Of a DNA stretch of 64,000 nt, positions 1 to 11,281 are shown piece after piece. The DNA is from Alisma plantago-aquatica (Eukaryota; Streptophyta; Magnoliopsida; Alismatales; Alismataceae): contig OY856413.1 of assembly GCA_963693085.1 (NCBI GenBank), positions 544,840,379 through 544,904,378 of the forward strand. The letters run 5' to 3'. Made by a program: the position numbers and the translations under genes. Each line of letters starts with the position of its first letter. Position 1 is the first letter of the stretch. The notes beneath the pieces are model-generated. The model saw only the letters and a program-made list of their open reading frames with translations. It ran no database searches and was not told the origin of the DNA.

Positions 1-749
1 ACTTTCACGTAGTCTATTGCTCTTGCCACGACCTTCATTTCGACGTTGGTTGTTGTTTCCTCCTCTAATACTGTTATTGCTGCTGGAGGAGCCGTCTTGC
101 TCGTGCTTGCGTATGCGTGCGAGCCACTCCTCTTCAGACAGAAGCAAGCGCCCGCCAATGTTCCCACCAGCGTCAAGCTCAAATCTTTCCTCCACTGCCT
201 TCAGTCTCCCGGTCAGCTCCTCCACGGGGAGAACAGAGAGATCGATCAACGTTTTGATTGAGAGAGCCACCTGAGAGTATTTAGGAGGAACAACACGTTA
301 AAATTTCTAGACCGCCTTCTCTTCAGAAATTGTGTCACCGGAGGATGGTGAGAGCGTTCATCATGCCGTCGTTGAATTTGATTCCCTCAAATTCCTTGCG
401 GAGTGATTGTGCCTTGGCTTGGCGTAACCGCTCAACGCCGAGGCAGATCGTCTTGATCGAGTCCCAAGCTTCCTTCGCTGTCTTTTTCATGGCGAGGGTT
501 GCCAACATCTCTGGTGGCACGGCACGGAGGATGGCCTCCAATGCCATGCGATCGTCGCGATAGTCGGCTTCATCGGCGACATTCACACCGTCCTCGATCA
601 CCTTCCACATACCTCTCGCCTGTAAGATGACCCGTATGAGCAAGGCCCAATCGCCGTAATTTGTTCTGGTCAAGGTTGGGTAGACAGTCCTTCATTGCCC
701 ATGGTACCACCAGGGTCTGGCCATCTCCGTCTGACTTCTCACCCGCCAT
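1..749 (-). pseudogene. Copia retrotransposon gag, 5' part, frameshifted (runs off the window)
   Basis: This is the N-terminal part of a Ty1/Copia gag polyprotein (UBN2/DUF4219 type), the capsid-like protein that packages element RNA. Reading on the minus strand starts at an ATG ending at 749, shortly after the primer-binding site. After about 25 codons one extra base near 671 shifts the frame. The next frame then gives the typical gag core (TRTNYGDWALLIR, later KEAWDSIKTICLGVERLRQAKAQ). An in-frame TAA near 295 follows RKF. Downstream the same family pattern continues (IDLSVLPVEELTGRLKAVEE), then a Ser/Asn/Gly/Arg-rich stretch at the left window edge that normally precedes the CCHC knuckle. 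The family is clear; the copy is non-functional as read. The rest of pol lies left of base 1. Confidence 0.85.
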
Positions 750-772
750 TGACACAGGAGCAGGAGCACAAA

Positions 773-784
773 GCTCTGATACCA
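773..784 (-). other. Primer-binding site of the Copia element (initiator Met tRNA type)
   Basis: On the minus strand this reads TGGTATCAGAGC, the standard complement of the 3' end of plant initiator-Met tRNA used to prime reverse transcription. It lies 2 bp inside the LTR edge and 23 bp ahead of the gag ATG, as expected for a 5' end. It is a priming site, not a tRNA gene. Confidence 0.85.
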
Positions 785-786
785 CC

Positions 787-1070
787 TGATATCACTCTAA
801 ACGAAACAAATACTCAGCTGGTTAGGATTACTGGACTCAGATATTTGGTGCTGCGAAAACGATGCAGCTTTTCTGTTATGATCAGATCTTATTTATAGGA
901 GATTAATCTACGGACGTGCCCGGGCTTGACAATTCGGGAGAGTAGCTGGACCATGTCTAACATGGCTCCGATTAAACACGCACGGCTTGCACACAGGAGA
1001 TCGTGGGCTCGTGCAGGGACTCAACTAAAACAAATTGAGCGAAATTAAATAATCTAAGCAACGATAATCA
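787..1070 (-). repeat. Probable 5' LTR of the Copia element
   Basis: The inner edge is fixed by the adjacent primer-binding site: read on the minus strand the LTR ends in TGATATCA. The outer edge at 1070 is a guess, from a minus-strand start TGATTATCG that would pair with that end. A TATA box (TATAAATA on the minus strand, 890-897) fits a U3 promoter driving leftward transcription into gag. The partner LTR lies outside the window, so length and target duplication cannot be checked. Confidence 0.45.
890..897 (-). promoter_or_regulatory. TATA box in the Copia LTR
   Basis: TATAAATA on the minus strand, about 105 bp upstream of the primer-binding site. It is placed to start transcription within the LTR, which supports the LTR call. 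Confidence 0.5.
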
Positions 1071-1504
1071 TCCAACAGCGTCGAGCTCTCTATCCTTCTT
1101 CCCTCATGATAAATGCAGGGAACCTAACAACAAGGATGCGCCAAGCCACTAGCAGAGAGCTCCGCAACCGAGGACTGCCTGCTTACTCCAATCCCAAACA
1201 GCTAGCTTTCTCTCCCTGTCAGCTAATATTTATTTCGGAAGCCGTTGGATGCAGCAGGATTGAGGAACATGGATGGCCATGTGGGAGCAGAATCCGACGC
1301 GAACGAGACGAAAAAGGACGATCAGGGATCTCCTTAGAGCCCCGAGCATGATGCATCTCTCCGATCATTTCCGTTTTATTCTTTTGTTGATATTTTCTCA
1401 TAGGAAAATTCTAACCGTAGACACGAACCTATTCGCTGAGCATATATCCATCACATTGAGAAAAAGAGTTTTAATGCATCTATACATGCAGTCGGTTTTT
1501 TATA
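1071..1504. other. No recognised gene
   Basis: Mixed-composition DNA between the Copia LTR and the MITE. Short open frames on both strands have no family signature, and I see no repeat structure here. Confidence 0.6.
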
Positions 1505-1507
1505 TTA

Positions 1508-1904
1508 GGGCCCGTTTGGTAGGGTGTAAGAGTAGATCACTACTTTTGTATTCCTGGAGTTTTGGTCCGATTTTCATTTGGTTGGCTAACTGAAAAACAA
1601 AAACGGTGTTTTACAACTCACCGCGGACACCAATTTCGGCCCGAAAACCGGGAATATGTACCACTCCCGAAAAGGGGGTGGTCGGGTGCAGTTCTACAGA
1701 CTGGCAGTAGCTGCTGTATATTTCTGTTTCCGATTTGCCTTTTCCAGCTGACAACGACACTCTACCAAATAAATGAATACAAAAGTTGCATGTTCATCCC
1801 GTATCCTACCAAACCAGTTGCATGCATCATAAAATCCTTTCATCTAAACACCTCATTTTCAAAACCACTCAACTCACCCCGAGTACACCCTACCAAACTA
1901 GCCC
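1508..1904. mobile_element. PIF/Harbinger-like MITE with TTA target duplication
   Basis: A 397-bp non-coding element. Its left end GGGCCCGTTTGGTAGGGTG is repeated inverted at the right end as CACCCTACCAAACTAGCCC, with two mismatches in the 19 terminal bases. It is flanked on both sides by TTA (1505-1507 and 1905-1907). A 3-bp TTA duplication with G-rich inverted ends is characteristic of PIF/Harbinger (Tourist-like) elements. A second internal inverted pair (ACTTTTGTATTC near 1540 and its complement near 1780) suggests a foldback structure. A hAT origin, which needs an 8-bp duplication, does not fit the flanks. Confidence 0.75.
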
Positions 1905-1907
1905 TTA

Positions 1908-2866
1908 TTGTCATGCAAATGTCATACAATGACATATAAAATATTGTTATTATATCCACTCCCCAATTAATTATACATGTGATATTTCACCACTACAAAT
2001 TATGAGAAGTACATGAGAAGTACTTAGATATTTTTTTTCATCTATTTTTTTTGCAAAAAGCTTTGTTGTTTCCATTTTCCTCTTTAGTCCAGATTCCATC
2101 TCAAATGACATGTACTGTACTCGTAAATGTATTATTAGTATTGTACGTCATGCACTGTACGTTTTGTATTATAATGTATTGTAAAGAATAAAATGTGTGT
2201 AATATGTATAAAATTGTTGTTAGTATTGCACATCTTATTGTGTACGTCTCTATGTCTTGTACTGTAATGTTGTATTGTATTTTTTTACTGTAAAATGTGA
2301 TTGTTAGTATTGTTCTTATAGTACAATGTGTCTGCTAGTACCGTACTTCTTGTACATAATTTTGTCAAACACTACTTTTTGATTGTTAGAACCGTACAAT
2401 GTGGCCTTTAGTATTGTATTTTTTTGTATGACATTGGAAACAATAGCACGGCGGTGCGCTTCGATAAGATTAACGAAAGCTAGAAGCATACCACTGTATT
2501 TTGGCATAATAGAGGTGGAGAGAGGAGTTGCAAGATAGAAAAAATGAATTTTTAAAATTGGGGCTGAAGAAAGAACTTTGGGACTCTTTAGCTTTTGTAA
2601 GGACTCAGTTGGTGTGGAATTATTTTGCATGAGAGAAAACGGTTGGAATCAATCTTTTGCATACTGTGTGAAGTTAATTTGCATGAGAAAAATGACTGGA
2701 ACCAATTTTTACATACTCCCGAAAATCAGATATGTGAGTGGGTGTATTAGTGACTGTGGGCGTAGTATTCAACTCCATATTCCCTTACGACCCCTTTCTC
2801 TGTTCCACATCAATCCGCATATACTATTTAATCTGTTTATAGTTCGGTTGTGAAGGAATGAAGTAT
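1908..2866. repeat. AT-rich intergenic DNA with degenerate repeat of TTAGTATTGTAC
   Basis: No gene is visible. Between about 2100 and 2440 the motif TTAGTATTGTAC and close variants recur at irregular spacing (near 2131, 2218, 2301, 2331, 2379 and 2407), among many TGTACTGTA-like words. This looks like a decayed minisatellite. The remainder is plain AT-rich sequence. Confidence 0.45.
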
Positions 2867-2867
2867 T

Positions 2868-3085
2868 GTTGTCCTTGCATACCCACTACAGCTGGATGCA
2901 TTAACTTAATCTCCATCCGACTCCTCGCTCCCAACTACTACATTGTACACCCGCAGCCAAGCCTTGTGCTTTTTCAAAAGGGGCGGCGAGCTACTGGTTC
3001 CATGCTGCCACCACTTACGGAAAGAGTGATTAGAACAGAAATCTTAGTCAAAAAGGATTACGATTTTAGAATTACGGATTGAGAT
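2868..3085 (+). repeat. Dispersed repeat, copy 1 (copy 2 at 39131-39335)
   Basis: About 215 bp that match 39131-39335 closely, including shared words such as CTACATTGTACACCC and AAAAGGGGCGGCGAGC. In both places it is followed by an 'attttagaat-a-ggattga' stretch. No coding content. It forms the left end of the tandemly duplicated unit described at 34801-43020, separated from the rest of that unit by the kinase pseudogene and the CACTA element. Confidence 0.7.
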
Positions 3086-3325
3086 AGTTCTCGGATTAGG
3101 ACTGGGTAGTTTGGATTGAAATTAAATTATATTTATGAACCTAGTCTGGTTCAGTTCTAACTCTAGTTGGATAGCAGTCACAAAGGCATAATTGAGTCAG
3201 AATGTATTTTGGTTCATACTGTCCAATTCTATTTGGATAGTAAAAGTTTGAAAATTGGGACTAATTATATACACAGTTTGATTCTAATCTGACTCAATTT
3301 AGATAACCATCTGGGAAACATATCT

Positions 3326-3406
3326 CGACGATCATAAATATGTGTTTTCCCATCCACGCACGGCTTTCCTCGCGACGATCATAAATATGTGTTTTCCCAT
3401 CCACGC
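3326..3406 (+). repeat. 34-bp direct duplication, period 47 bp
   Basis: The block starting CGACGATCATAAATATGTG and ending CCATCCACGC occurs at 3326-3359 and again, identical, at 3373-3406. It lies about 190 bp upstream of the kinase-like start codon. The identity suggests a recent local duplication. Confidence 0.85.
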
Positions 3407-3598
3407 CGTTACCAATTATTACCATCCTGAGTGAGCGGTCTCGCGACTGGAACGGGAATCCAGTGACAGTTGTGATTTTGGCTATACTCGATTACCAATT
3501 GTCAACCCTAGTACTCTGGCCGCCGCCGGGAGGGACAGTCTGCACGGAAGGAGCAGTGACAGGTTACGTTAGATCTCCAGATTTTTTACTAGTTCAGC

Positions 3599-4568
3599 AT
3601 GGCTCGAGAAATCAAACTGCGACCAGACTCTACATACACCATGAACTTTATAGAGCAGGTTTACCTTGGTGGAAGTGGGTTTCAAGATGTCTTTCTATGC
3701 ACACGGAAACTTGTTCATGTGGATTACATTGTGAAGCGAGTCCTATGTAATCAGGACGAAAGAGAAAAGGCACTCAGAGAGGCCGTTTTGTTAGCCAAGT
3801 TGGACCACCCTAGGATAATTCGTTATTACCAGGCTTGGCATGAGATGCTTCAGGAACCATTTCAGGGTGATGACCCCAACGAGGAAGCTAAGACACATGT
3901 CGTATTCATCCAGTTGAAGTTTTACCCCCAGAAATTGGAGCATATATTGAAGCATAATTTGCCTAAAGAAATTGCACTAAAATATTGCAACCAGATTCTT
4001 GAAGCAGTCTGCTACTTACACTCAAAGGGGATCATCCATGGAGATTTGTCTCCTCGAAATATTTTTGTAGATCAAGATGAGAACATTGTATTGGGATATG
4101 TGAGCAGTGCAGTTCATTGTGATGATACTAGTGAGGAGAAAAGGACACTGCCAAAGGTCAATTCAAGCTATTGTGCACCAGAAATGCTATTCAACCTCCC
4201 TGAGATCAGCCTAAGGTTGATATATATAGCATGGGACTTGTATTTTTTGAGTTGCTCCATGATCATGCAACATTTTCTAAAAGAACATCAAACATGAAAA
4301 TTTTGAAGGAAGAATACCAATTTCCAAGTGATTGGAAGCATAAGGAATTTACCGAACTCATATTGAATATGATAGACTGTGATGTAGCATCACGACCCTC
4401 AGCGGATTCGAACGAGTTGAGACGGATACGAAGGAGATAATTAAATATTATGATGACAAGGAGAGCTTGTTTTGGAATAGACTCTTAAGGGTATGTCACA
4501 GGAGATACATGTGTGAAGACGGTGGAGTGCCATCCATGCCATGTGTTTTGTGTTCTAAATATAATTAG
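3599..4568 (+). pseudogene. Intronless eIF2-alpha-kinase (GCN2/PEK)-like protein, frameshifted
   Basis: Intact kinases of this family phosphorylate translation factor eIF2-alpha under stress. The reading frame opens at an ATG in good context (A at -3, G at +4) with an upstream in-frame stop. Visible landmarks are a glycine loop (LGGSGFQDVF, third Gly replaced by Asp), the ATP lysine K46 (YIVKRV), helix-C Glu61, the GCN2-like RYYQAW at 75-80, a catalytic loop HGDLSPRNIF (147-156) with Asp149 and Asn154 kept but Arg lost, and CAPE. The DFG motif is replaced (around LGY, 165-167), so metal binding is doubtful. One base is missing near 4210; after it the frame continues as DIYSMGLVFFELL. A second shift near 4400-4415 leads into a tail ending at TAG 4566-4568. 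At about 300 codons it has a kinase domain only, without GCN2's RWD or HisRS-like parts. The lack of introns suggests a retrocopy (inference). A sequencing error could mimic a shift. Confidence 0.75.
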
Positions 4569-4723
4569 TTTTCATACACAATTTAATTCAGTTGTTTAAT
4601 TATGGATATACAACTAAATTGGGTTTTGTTTGATAATGTGAATTGTAGAATAACATGGAACCATCCATATATGTTTACATGTTAAAAAAAAGTATAACTC
4701 TGAAAATCATTCGATTATGGTAT

Positions 4724-5399
4724 CACTACTACATAAAAGCCTTTTAGCGTCGGTTATTTAAGCTCTTTAGTGTCAGTTTCAAAGCGACACCCAAGTGGAC
4801 GCCGCTAAAGGGGGACACCTTCGGCGTCGGATCCCAACCGATGTCAAAACGTTTTTCGCCACCGAAAACGCGCCAGCAAAGGGACTATATGTGCCAGTTG
4901 TTTAGTAAAAATCGACGCCTAAACTATTTCCGCCACTGAAAACGCGCCAACAAAGGAACTATAAGCGTCAGTTGTTTACTAAACAACCACCGCCAAAACT
5001 CTTTCCGCCACCAAAACACGCCAACAAAGGGATTATAGGCTTTAGCTTTCTAAGAGAAATCGACGCCACATCATCTGAACCGACGTCGGTTTTGTGATAA
5101 TAACTGAAGCCCTATCCCCTATCTGCCACCACGGCCGTGCTTCCCAGCACGGCCGTAGTACCTGGTCACATAGACGTCGGTTTTAGGTGGAAAACTGCCG
5201 TCGTATAACATAGGTGTCAGTTTTGTTCAAATAACCGACGCCTATGTTTTGATTTTTTTTCTGTTAGTCTGCAAACCTGCTGTGGCTACTCGCAGGATGA
5301 GAAACCTGCAGTTCAGTTATGAACTGTAGGTTTTACGACATCCATTGATATCAGCCAACAACAGGCCACAAACCTACAAAATTAACATGATGAACAATA
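4724..5399. repeat. CACTA left terminal region with subterminal GTCGGTT/AACCGACG repeats
   Basis: Variants of GTCGGTT and its complement AACCGAC recur in both orientations every few tens of bases. In characterised CACTA elements such subterminal repeats bind the TNPA protein; the role here is inferred. A GC-rich hairpin at 5131-5156 has 11-bp perfect arms (ACGGCCGTGCT and AGCACGGCCGT) around a 4-bp loop. The region ends at the Gypsy insertion and resumes at 19117. Confidence 0.75.
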
Positions 5400-5404
5400 T
5401 TATA

Positions 5405-8400
5405 TGTGGGCTTTGACCTCCAAAACACGAGATAAACATAGCGGAAGCGATTCAATTAGCAGCGGAATACGAAAAATCACGAAAAATAAAACCTTTCGAA
5501 AACGAGATCTTGAAAACATGAAACTCCTTTCATAAAGGCAAGATAAACAGTTTACATCTCTGTTAAATCACCTCTTGAGTGATTATATACAACAAGATAC
5601 AAAATCTCAAGATTAAGAATCAAAATCTCAGATCAACAAACTCCAAGGACCTGAGAGTACAAAGATGACATAAGACTCTCTAACTAACAGATTGGACAGC
5701 CAGGATCTCCACCTGAGACTCACTGCTGCCCCTGGTGTTGTTGCTCTTGGTACTGCTCTCCTGCAGACAGGTTCCTACGTCCTCGACGACCACCTAAAAG
5801 ATTGGAATCTACGGGGTGAGACAATTTCAAATAATTGTCCCAGCAAGAGTTATAACTCTCCGCCAGAAGCTTTATTATAGTATATAAGTAAAACATGAGC
5901 AGGTAATCTAAATTACTCATCAGGAGATTGGATATTTAAGTAAGACAATTCATTTAAAGAACAAGAATACTAATGCAACAATGTAACATCAATCATTGTT
6001 TCTCATAGTTCAACCCTAGCATAGATACTACGCGGCTGATTATGTTTTACAAACAGTATTATGCCCTGCGAAGATGAGGTATACCGCTCATACTCCAACC
6101 GATCACTAGTAAGTCACATCGGTATCATACTAGGTCATCGAAAGATCCGGTTTCTCATGACCTCAACTTCCTCAGTCAGAATGAGGATCAACATGCAGGA
6201 CATCTAGTGTCTCTACTACTATAGCTCACCAAGGTATTCTGGTACTTCGCTATTAGAGTCACAGTGGCATTCTGTACTCTGTTCACCATCGAAAGATCTC
6301 ATGTTTGTCTCTCATCGATGTGGCATAAATGATTCCTCGGGTGATTAGTGATACATCATCCCGGCATACACACATAGTGCAGGGTTGATAGATTAAGGTA
6401 CATCTACATCAACTCCTACACTAGGACGTAAGGATATTCACGTCCATATTCCCCCACATACTCAAAAGTATGCGCTCCAGGAGTTCCCTTAGGAAAACCT
6501 ATTTCACTATCATTTAACATCTGACAATGATGGATCTATGATCAGGGCTCTACATGGTATGATTATACTTGATTACTTAGGTACATTTCAGTATTCTTTT
6601 AGCATCAAACATGTTTCCAAACATTTAAATATAAAATCATTGCTATAACAGAAGAATACTAAATGTATCAAGTTTAACTCATATCAGTTATCAAAAGGAT
6701 GTTACTCCATCACAAGTCATCTAACCAGCATGACCTTGACATTACTCATGGCTCTTACAGCCCATTAGCTTCATATGTTGTCACTTAAGCATAGGCAACA
6801 TAACATGTATCACTTATTCATCTAACAATAATAACATTTCATAGCCAGATCAGCAATTCATAAGGCAGGAATAACATTCCAAATCAAGGGTGGTATCTTT
6901 ATGCCTTTACTAAGGCTGGGTTCCTTCATTAGTATCAATTAGGGTTCACTATTCACATTTCATGTTGTTGCCCTAGGATTAGGGTTTACTATTCACTTTA
7001 TGGAGATTTGTGCTCATAGCATCACCATGCCTAAACTCATCATCCTTGATGCCTTCCAATTAGGTTAATATTCATCAATTATCATAATTAGGGTTTCCAT
7101 GATCTCCCATAAGTGGATTATACCCTAATCATGCACATTCATATACATTGAAGGTACTTTTCTTGAGTTTCAACCATAAATGGGACCTTCTCTCTCCTCT
7201 TACTGATGGGTGGTGATTACATCACTCTAGATTAGGTTAGGTCAAGTCAATCTTGATTAACATAAGCTAATTCACCACTATCATGTCATTAGGGTTTTGA
7301 TTGATCAAGTGTGTCATCTACTTGAACCCTTCAAGGGCACATTGATAATGTATACCATTGACCCCTATCATGGTTCAATCTATTACTCACTTAGCCCCTC
7401 AAAGCCTTTAGTTAACATTAGGGTTTGGATTAGACTACCATTGGACCAATTACACCTTCAAACTACTAAGCAATCACAGCCCTAAAGATCCCCAAACGAT
7501 TACACACTTCAACCTCCAAACGGTCCTGAGACCGTTTGGGGGCGTTGACCGTTTGGTTAGGTTGACCTCAAGACCACATAACACTCAAGACCATTTTCCC
7601 TCAAACGGTCTTGAGACCATTTGAGTGCGTTGACCGTTTGAGAGTGTTGACTTTGAAACCGTTTGGATGAAACGACCTTGAAACCACATGAGTTGAAACG
7701 ACCTTGAGATCGATTGGATCAAATGACCTTGAGATCGTTTGAGCCCAAACGTTCTTGAGACCATTTGGATTCAAACGGTCTTCCAAATGGGCTCAAAACC
7801 GCATGGACCTCAAAGGTGATTCCAAGGTTGTGCTCGATTAGGGTTTGCTATGTTGAAGCCTTCAATTGGCCATATCCTTGCTAATCATTTATCAATTGAG
7901 TTAATTAGGGTTATGCTTAACCAATTAGACCCTCACTTGACCCTCAATTGCTAACCAATTGGGGTTGAAACCGATTGAATTAGGGTTTGTAAACAATTAA
8001 CCATCAACATTGATAATCATGAGTCTAATTGAAGTTGAACCTATCGATTGGCACTCAATTGGGCCCAAACTTGGCCCAAACGGTCTTGAGACCGTTTGGA
8101 CATCCTCCAAATGGTCTTGAGACCATTTGCCCAAAGTTTGACCAAAATCTAATTCAAGTTGATGAGGGTTGAACCCTAATTAGGTCTAAAATCAGCACTT
8201 TTATTCAATTTATCAACCTACTGTGATTGGACCCTCAATTGATCAAATTACCTTAACCCTAGACCTCCAAACGGTCTTGGGTAGTCACCAAACGGTCTTG
8301 AGACAGTTTGAGTGAACCCCCAAATGGTCTTAAGACCGTTTGGGCCCTTCAACCCAAAGTTCAGCAAAATTCATCCTTTAATTCAGCAATTTCACCCGAT

Positions 8401-9851
8401 TAGGGTTTAGAGGGTTGAGGTGACTTCAACTTGTGATTGGTTTGCAATTAGGTTACAATTCTTTGTAGATGTTTAATTCATCATATGTAAAACAGACCTC
8501 TAAAAGGTCTTCCCTTGGTCAAACCTTCCAAACGGTCTTGGGACCGTTTGAGTCTAAACGGTCTTGCAAGACCGCATGAGATCAAACGGTCTTGAGACTG
8601 TTTGACCTCAAACGGTTTGCAAACCGTTTAGACCAAATGGTCCAAGGTCGTTTGGTAACGTTACCTAGGAATTCATGCCCATCATCTTCAACCTCAAAAC
8701 ATGTATGTTACTTCACGGATTTGTTTGCAAGAAAGCAAGGAAAGATGGGGGAGTAGAAGGACTAACTACTACATGCAAGAACAAGTATATGTATAAGAAA
8801 GCAAGAGGTTTAGAGATATAAAACCCACCTCAAAGGTTGTCCTTAGAGCTCCAAGATTCCAAGATCTCAAGCCTCTAATGGCGTCTTGAGCTCCACTGGT
8901 CGGCCAAAGGTATTTCTCCAAGGAAAGGTTGGGAAAGATCGGCTAGAACAAGAAACCTAAGTGAATTAACCATAAAACCAACCTTATAGACCAACTTTCT
9001 CCATGAATCCGAGCTAGAAGATGGTCTCTTCTTACCTTAGAACAAGTTGGTCATCTTCTCTAGCTCCAGTTCTCTGCCTTGGGTAGTCCAAACAAGGTGA
9101 CAAGTGAAGAAGTGAAGGAGATACGTTCACTTGGTTTGCAAGGAAGGAGCTTATATAGCTTGGGTTAGTTTCCATCATAAGGACCTCTAGTTTCTCCATT
9201 TTTCATCCAGGTCCCTCCTTTCTTCTTTGCACGTCCCTCCCCCTCATATCGTAGGTAAAACTATTTTTGGAACTAAGGACTAAAGGCAAAGAAGGTCATC
9301 TTATCACTAAGGTGCACATATATATAAGGGTTTCCTAACTTATAACTTGGTGATTCTAGTACATAGATTATTCTCCTTATCTGATTATTAAATTGATGCA
9401 CCCCCTTCCTCATTTCTACTCTAAATGATGTTAAGAGTCACAAAAGATACTCGAGAAGGTGTATTTTACAAGTTGCACTCCACCTTTTGGGTAAATTGCA
9501 CTATACTCCAAAATTAGGGTTTCTAGCACAAAGATTGCTCCACAAGCTGCATCTTGATGCCCAAGCTTGAAGAACCCATCATACCTCATCATATTCACTC
9601 ATATGATGTCTCATAACCAAAGGAACATCTCAACATGTGAAAATTGCAAGTTAACCCCTCTAACTGGGTAATTTGCACATAGGTCCCTGCATTACAAAAC
9701 AATACTAAAACATTGTTTAAAGAGGACAGAAATGGAAATATATGTTACTCAGGAACTTAATTACATGCCAGAAGTTAATCACAAGCATTTAGTTACATAG
9801 TTTAGGCAAAATACCTAGGGTTAACTCATAACCCAGGTTAGGGATGTTACA
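5405..9851 (-). repeat. 3' LTR of the Gypsy element (4,447 bp)
   Basis: In element orientation it begins TGTAACATCCCTAACCTGGG and ends in CCCACA; on the plus strand it runs from TGTGGG to GTTACA. It is collinear with 14684-19111. It contains the cluster of CAAACGGTCT/AGACCGTTTG dyads (7495-8660), many AGGGTTT/AAACCCT words, and no coding sequence. Short open frames inside it have no family match that I recognise. Confidence 0.93.
7495..8660. repeat. Cluster of dyad motifs in the 3' LTR
   Basis: Repeated imperfect palindromes with arms CAAACGGTCT and AGACCGTTTG separated by 2 bp, plus many single arms and variants (CAAATGGTCT, AACGACCTTGA). The same cluster lies in the other LTR. Arm and spacer sequence are well conserved while the bases between motifs vary, so it looks like repeated amplification of one dyad. 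Possible transcription-factor sites or hairpins; function unknown. Confidence 0.85.
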
Positions 9852-9866
9852 AATTATCCACCCCTT
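9852..9866 (-). other. Polypurine tract of the Gypsy element
   Basis: Minus-strand AAGGGGTGGATAATT lies immediately before the 3' LTR start TGTAACATCC, preceded by GGGGACGAAAT. This is the usual position and composition for the plus-strand primer of chromovirus elements. Confidence 0.7.
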
Positions 9867-9901
9867 ACAAGGATTTCGTCCCCAAAATCGATAAAACATA
9901 T

Positions 9902-11281
9902 TTAAGAGAAAAGAGCAGGGTATTTCCTTCTCATCTCTTCCTCTAGTTCCCAAGTGGCTTCCTCGACACCACGATGATTCCATAGGACTTTCACAAGACT
10001 TATATCTTTCTTCTTTAGCTTTTTAATTCTGTTATCAAGGATCGACACTGGTCCTTCCTCATAAGTTATATCATCATTCAATTCTACCTCCAAAGGTTGT
10101 AGAACTGACTCGGTATAAGGGTGACATTTCCTCAACATGGATATGTGAAACACAGGGTGTAGCTTCTGCAACTCTGGGGGTAACTCTAGTCTATAGGCTA
10201 CCTTTCCAAACCGTTCAATGATTGGATAAGGCCCCATAAATCTAGGAGATAACTTCCCTTTCCTTCCAAAATGAAGAACTCCTTTCCAAGGAGATACTTT
10301 GAGATACACTCTGTCTCCAACCTGGAACTCTAAGGATCTACGACGTTTATCGGCATAAGACTTCTGCCTATCCTGTGCAGTCTTAATATGTTGTTGAATT
10401 ACTTTAATCTTCTCTGTAGTCTGCTGCACAAGATCAGGACCTGACAGTTGATATTCACCGGTTTCATACCAACATACCGGTGATCTACAACATCTACCGT
10501 ACAAGGCTTCATAGGGTGCCATGTCGATGCTATGTTGATAGCTATTGTTATAAGAAAACTCTATCAAGCTTAGGTGTAGATCCCAACTTCCAGTAAACTG
10601 GAGAACACATGCTCTCAACAAGTCCTCCAAGGTCTGTATAGTCCTTTCCGACTGTCCATCAATCTGTGGGTGAAAGGTTGTACTAAACCTTAACTGGGTG
10701 CCTAAAGCTCTGTGCAGTCGCTCCCAAAAACGACTTGTAAACTAAGGACCTCTGTCAGATACTATGGTAACAGGAACTCCATGTAGACTCACTATCTCCT
10801 GAACATACAACTGTGCCAACTTCTCAGCAGAATAGGTTGTTTTGCTAGGCAAGAAATGCGGTGTCTTTGTCAACCTATCAACAATTACCCAGATGGAGTC
10901 ATGTCCTTTGCTTGTCCTGGGTAGGCCAACAACAAAGTCCATGGTCACATGGTCCCACTTCCACTGTGGTATGGGTAAAGGCTGCATTGTCCCTGTAGGC
11001 TTTTGGTGTTCAACTTTAACCTGCTGACACACAGGACACCTCAGAACAAACTCAGCAACATCCTTCTTCACCCCAGACCACCAATACATGTCTTTTAAGT
11101 TTCAATACATCTTGGTGCTCCCTCGATGCATGGCATACATCGAAGAATGAGCTTCCTCTAGGACTAACTTCCTCAGGTTATCCACATCCGGCACTATCAT
11201 CCTACCATGATAACATGCCACTTGGTCATCCAAGTCATGGAAACCATCACGGTTCTCATTACCATACTCTGATCTGATCTG
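9902..11281 (-). pseudogene. Gypsy pol, integrase and C-terminal chromodomain-like part
   Basis: The integrase inserts element cDNA into host DNA. From the N-terminal side this shows CPVCQQVK of the zinc-binding HHCC domain, the DDE core (WDHVTMDFVVGLP with the first Asp, HGVPVTIVSD with the second, DGQSERTIQTLED with the Glu), a GPY/F-type module (GPYPIIERFGKVAYRLELP) and a final segment VKVLWNHRGVEEATWELE. That tail resembles the chromodomain that guides chromoviruses to chromatin. The end is a TAA at 9902-9904. Two in-frame stops interrupt it: TGA 11102-11104 and TAG 10742-10744. It is in the same frame as the upstream pol, without a frameshift. A tool-based domain search should return an rve integrase core and a Chromo domain. 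Confidence 0.92.

Noticed and set aside
773..784. Fragment of a Met tRNA gene
   Set aside because: It is the LTR retrotransposon primer-binding site; no cloverleaf surrounds it.
1508..1904. hAT MITE interpretation of the GGGCCCGTTTGG element
   Set aside because: The flanks share only TTA, not 8 bp, which favours PIF/Harbinger.
5692..5920. Conserved small open frames near the LTR inner end (also 15000-15203)
   Set aside because: They are present in both LTRs simply because the LTRs are copies; the frames differ and show no protein-like conservation.
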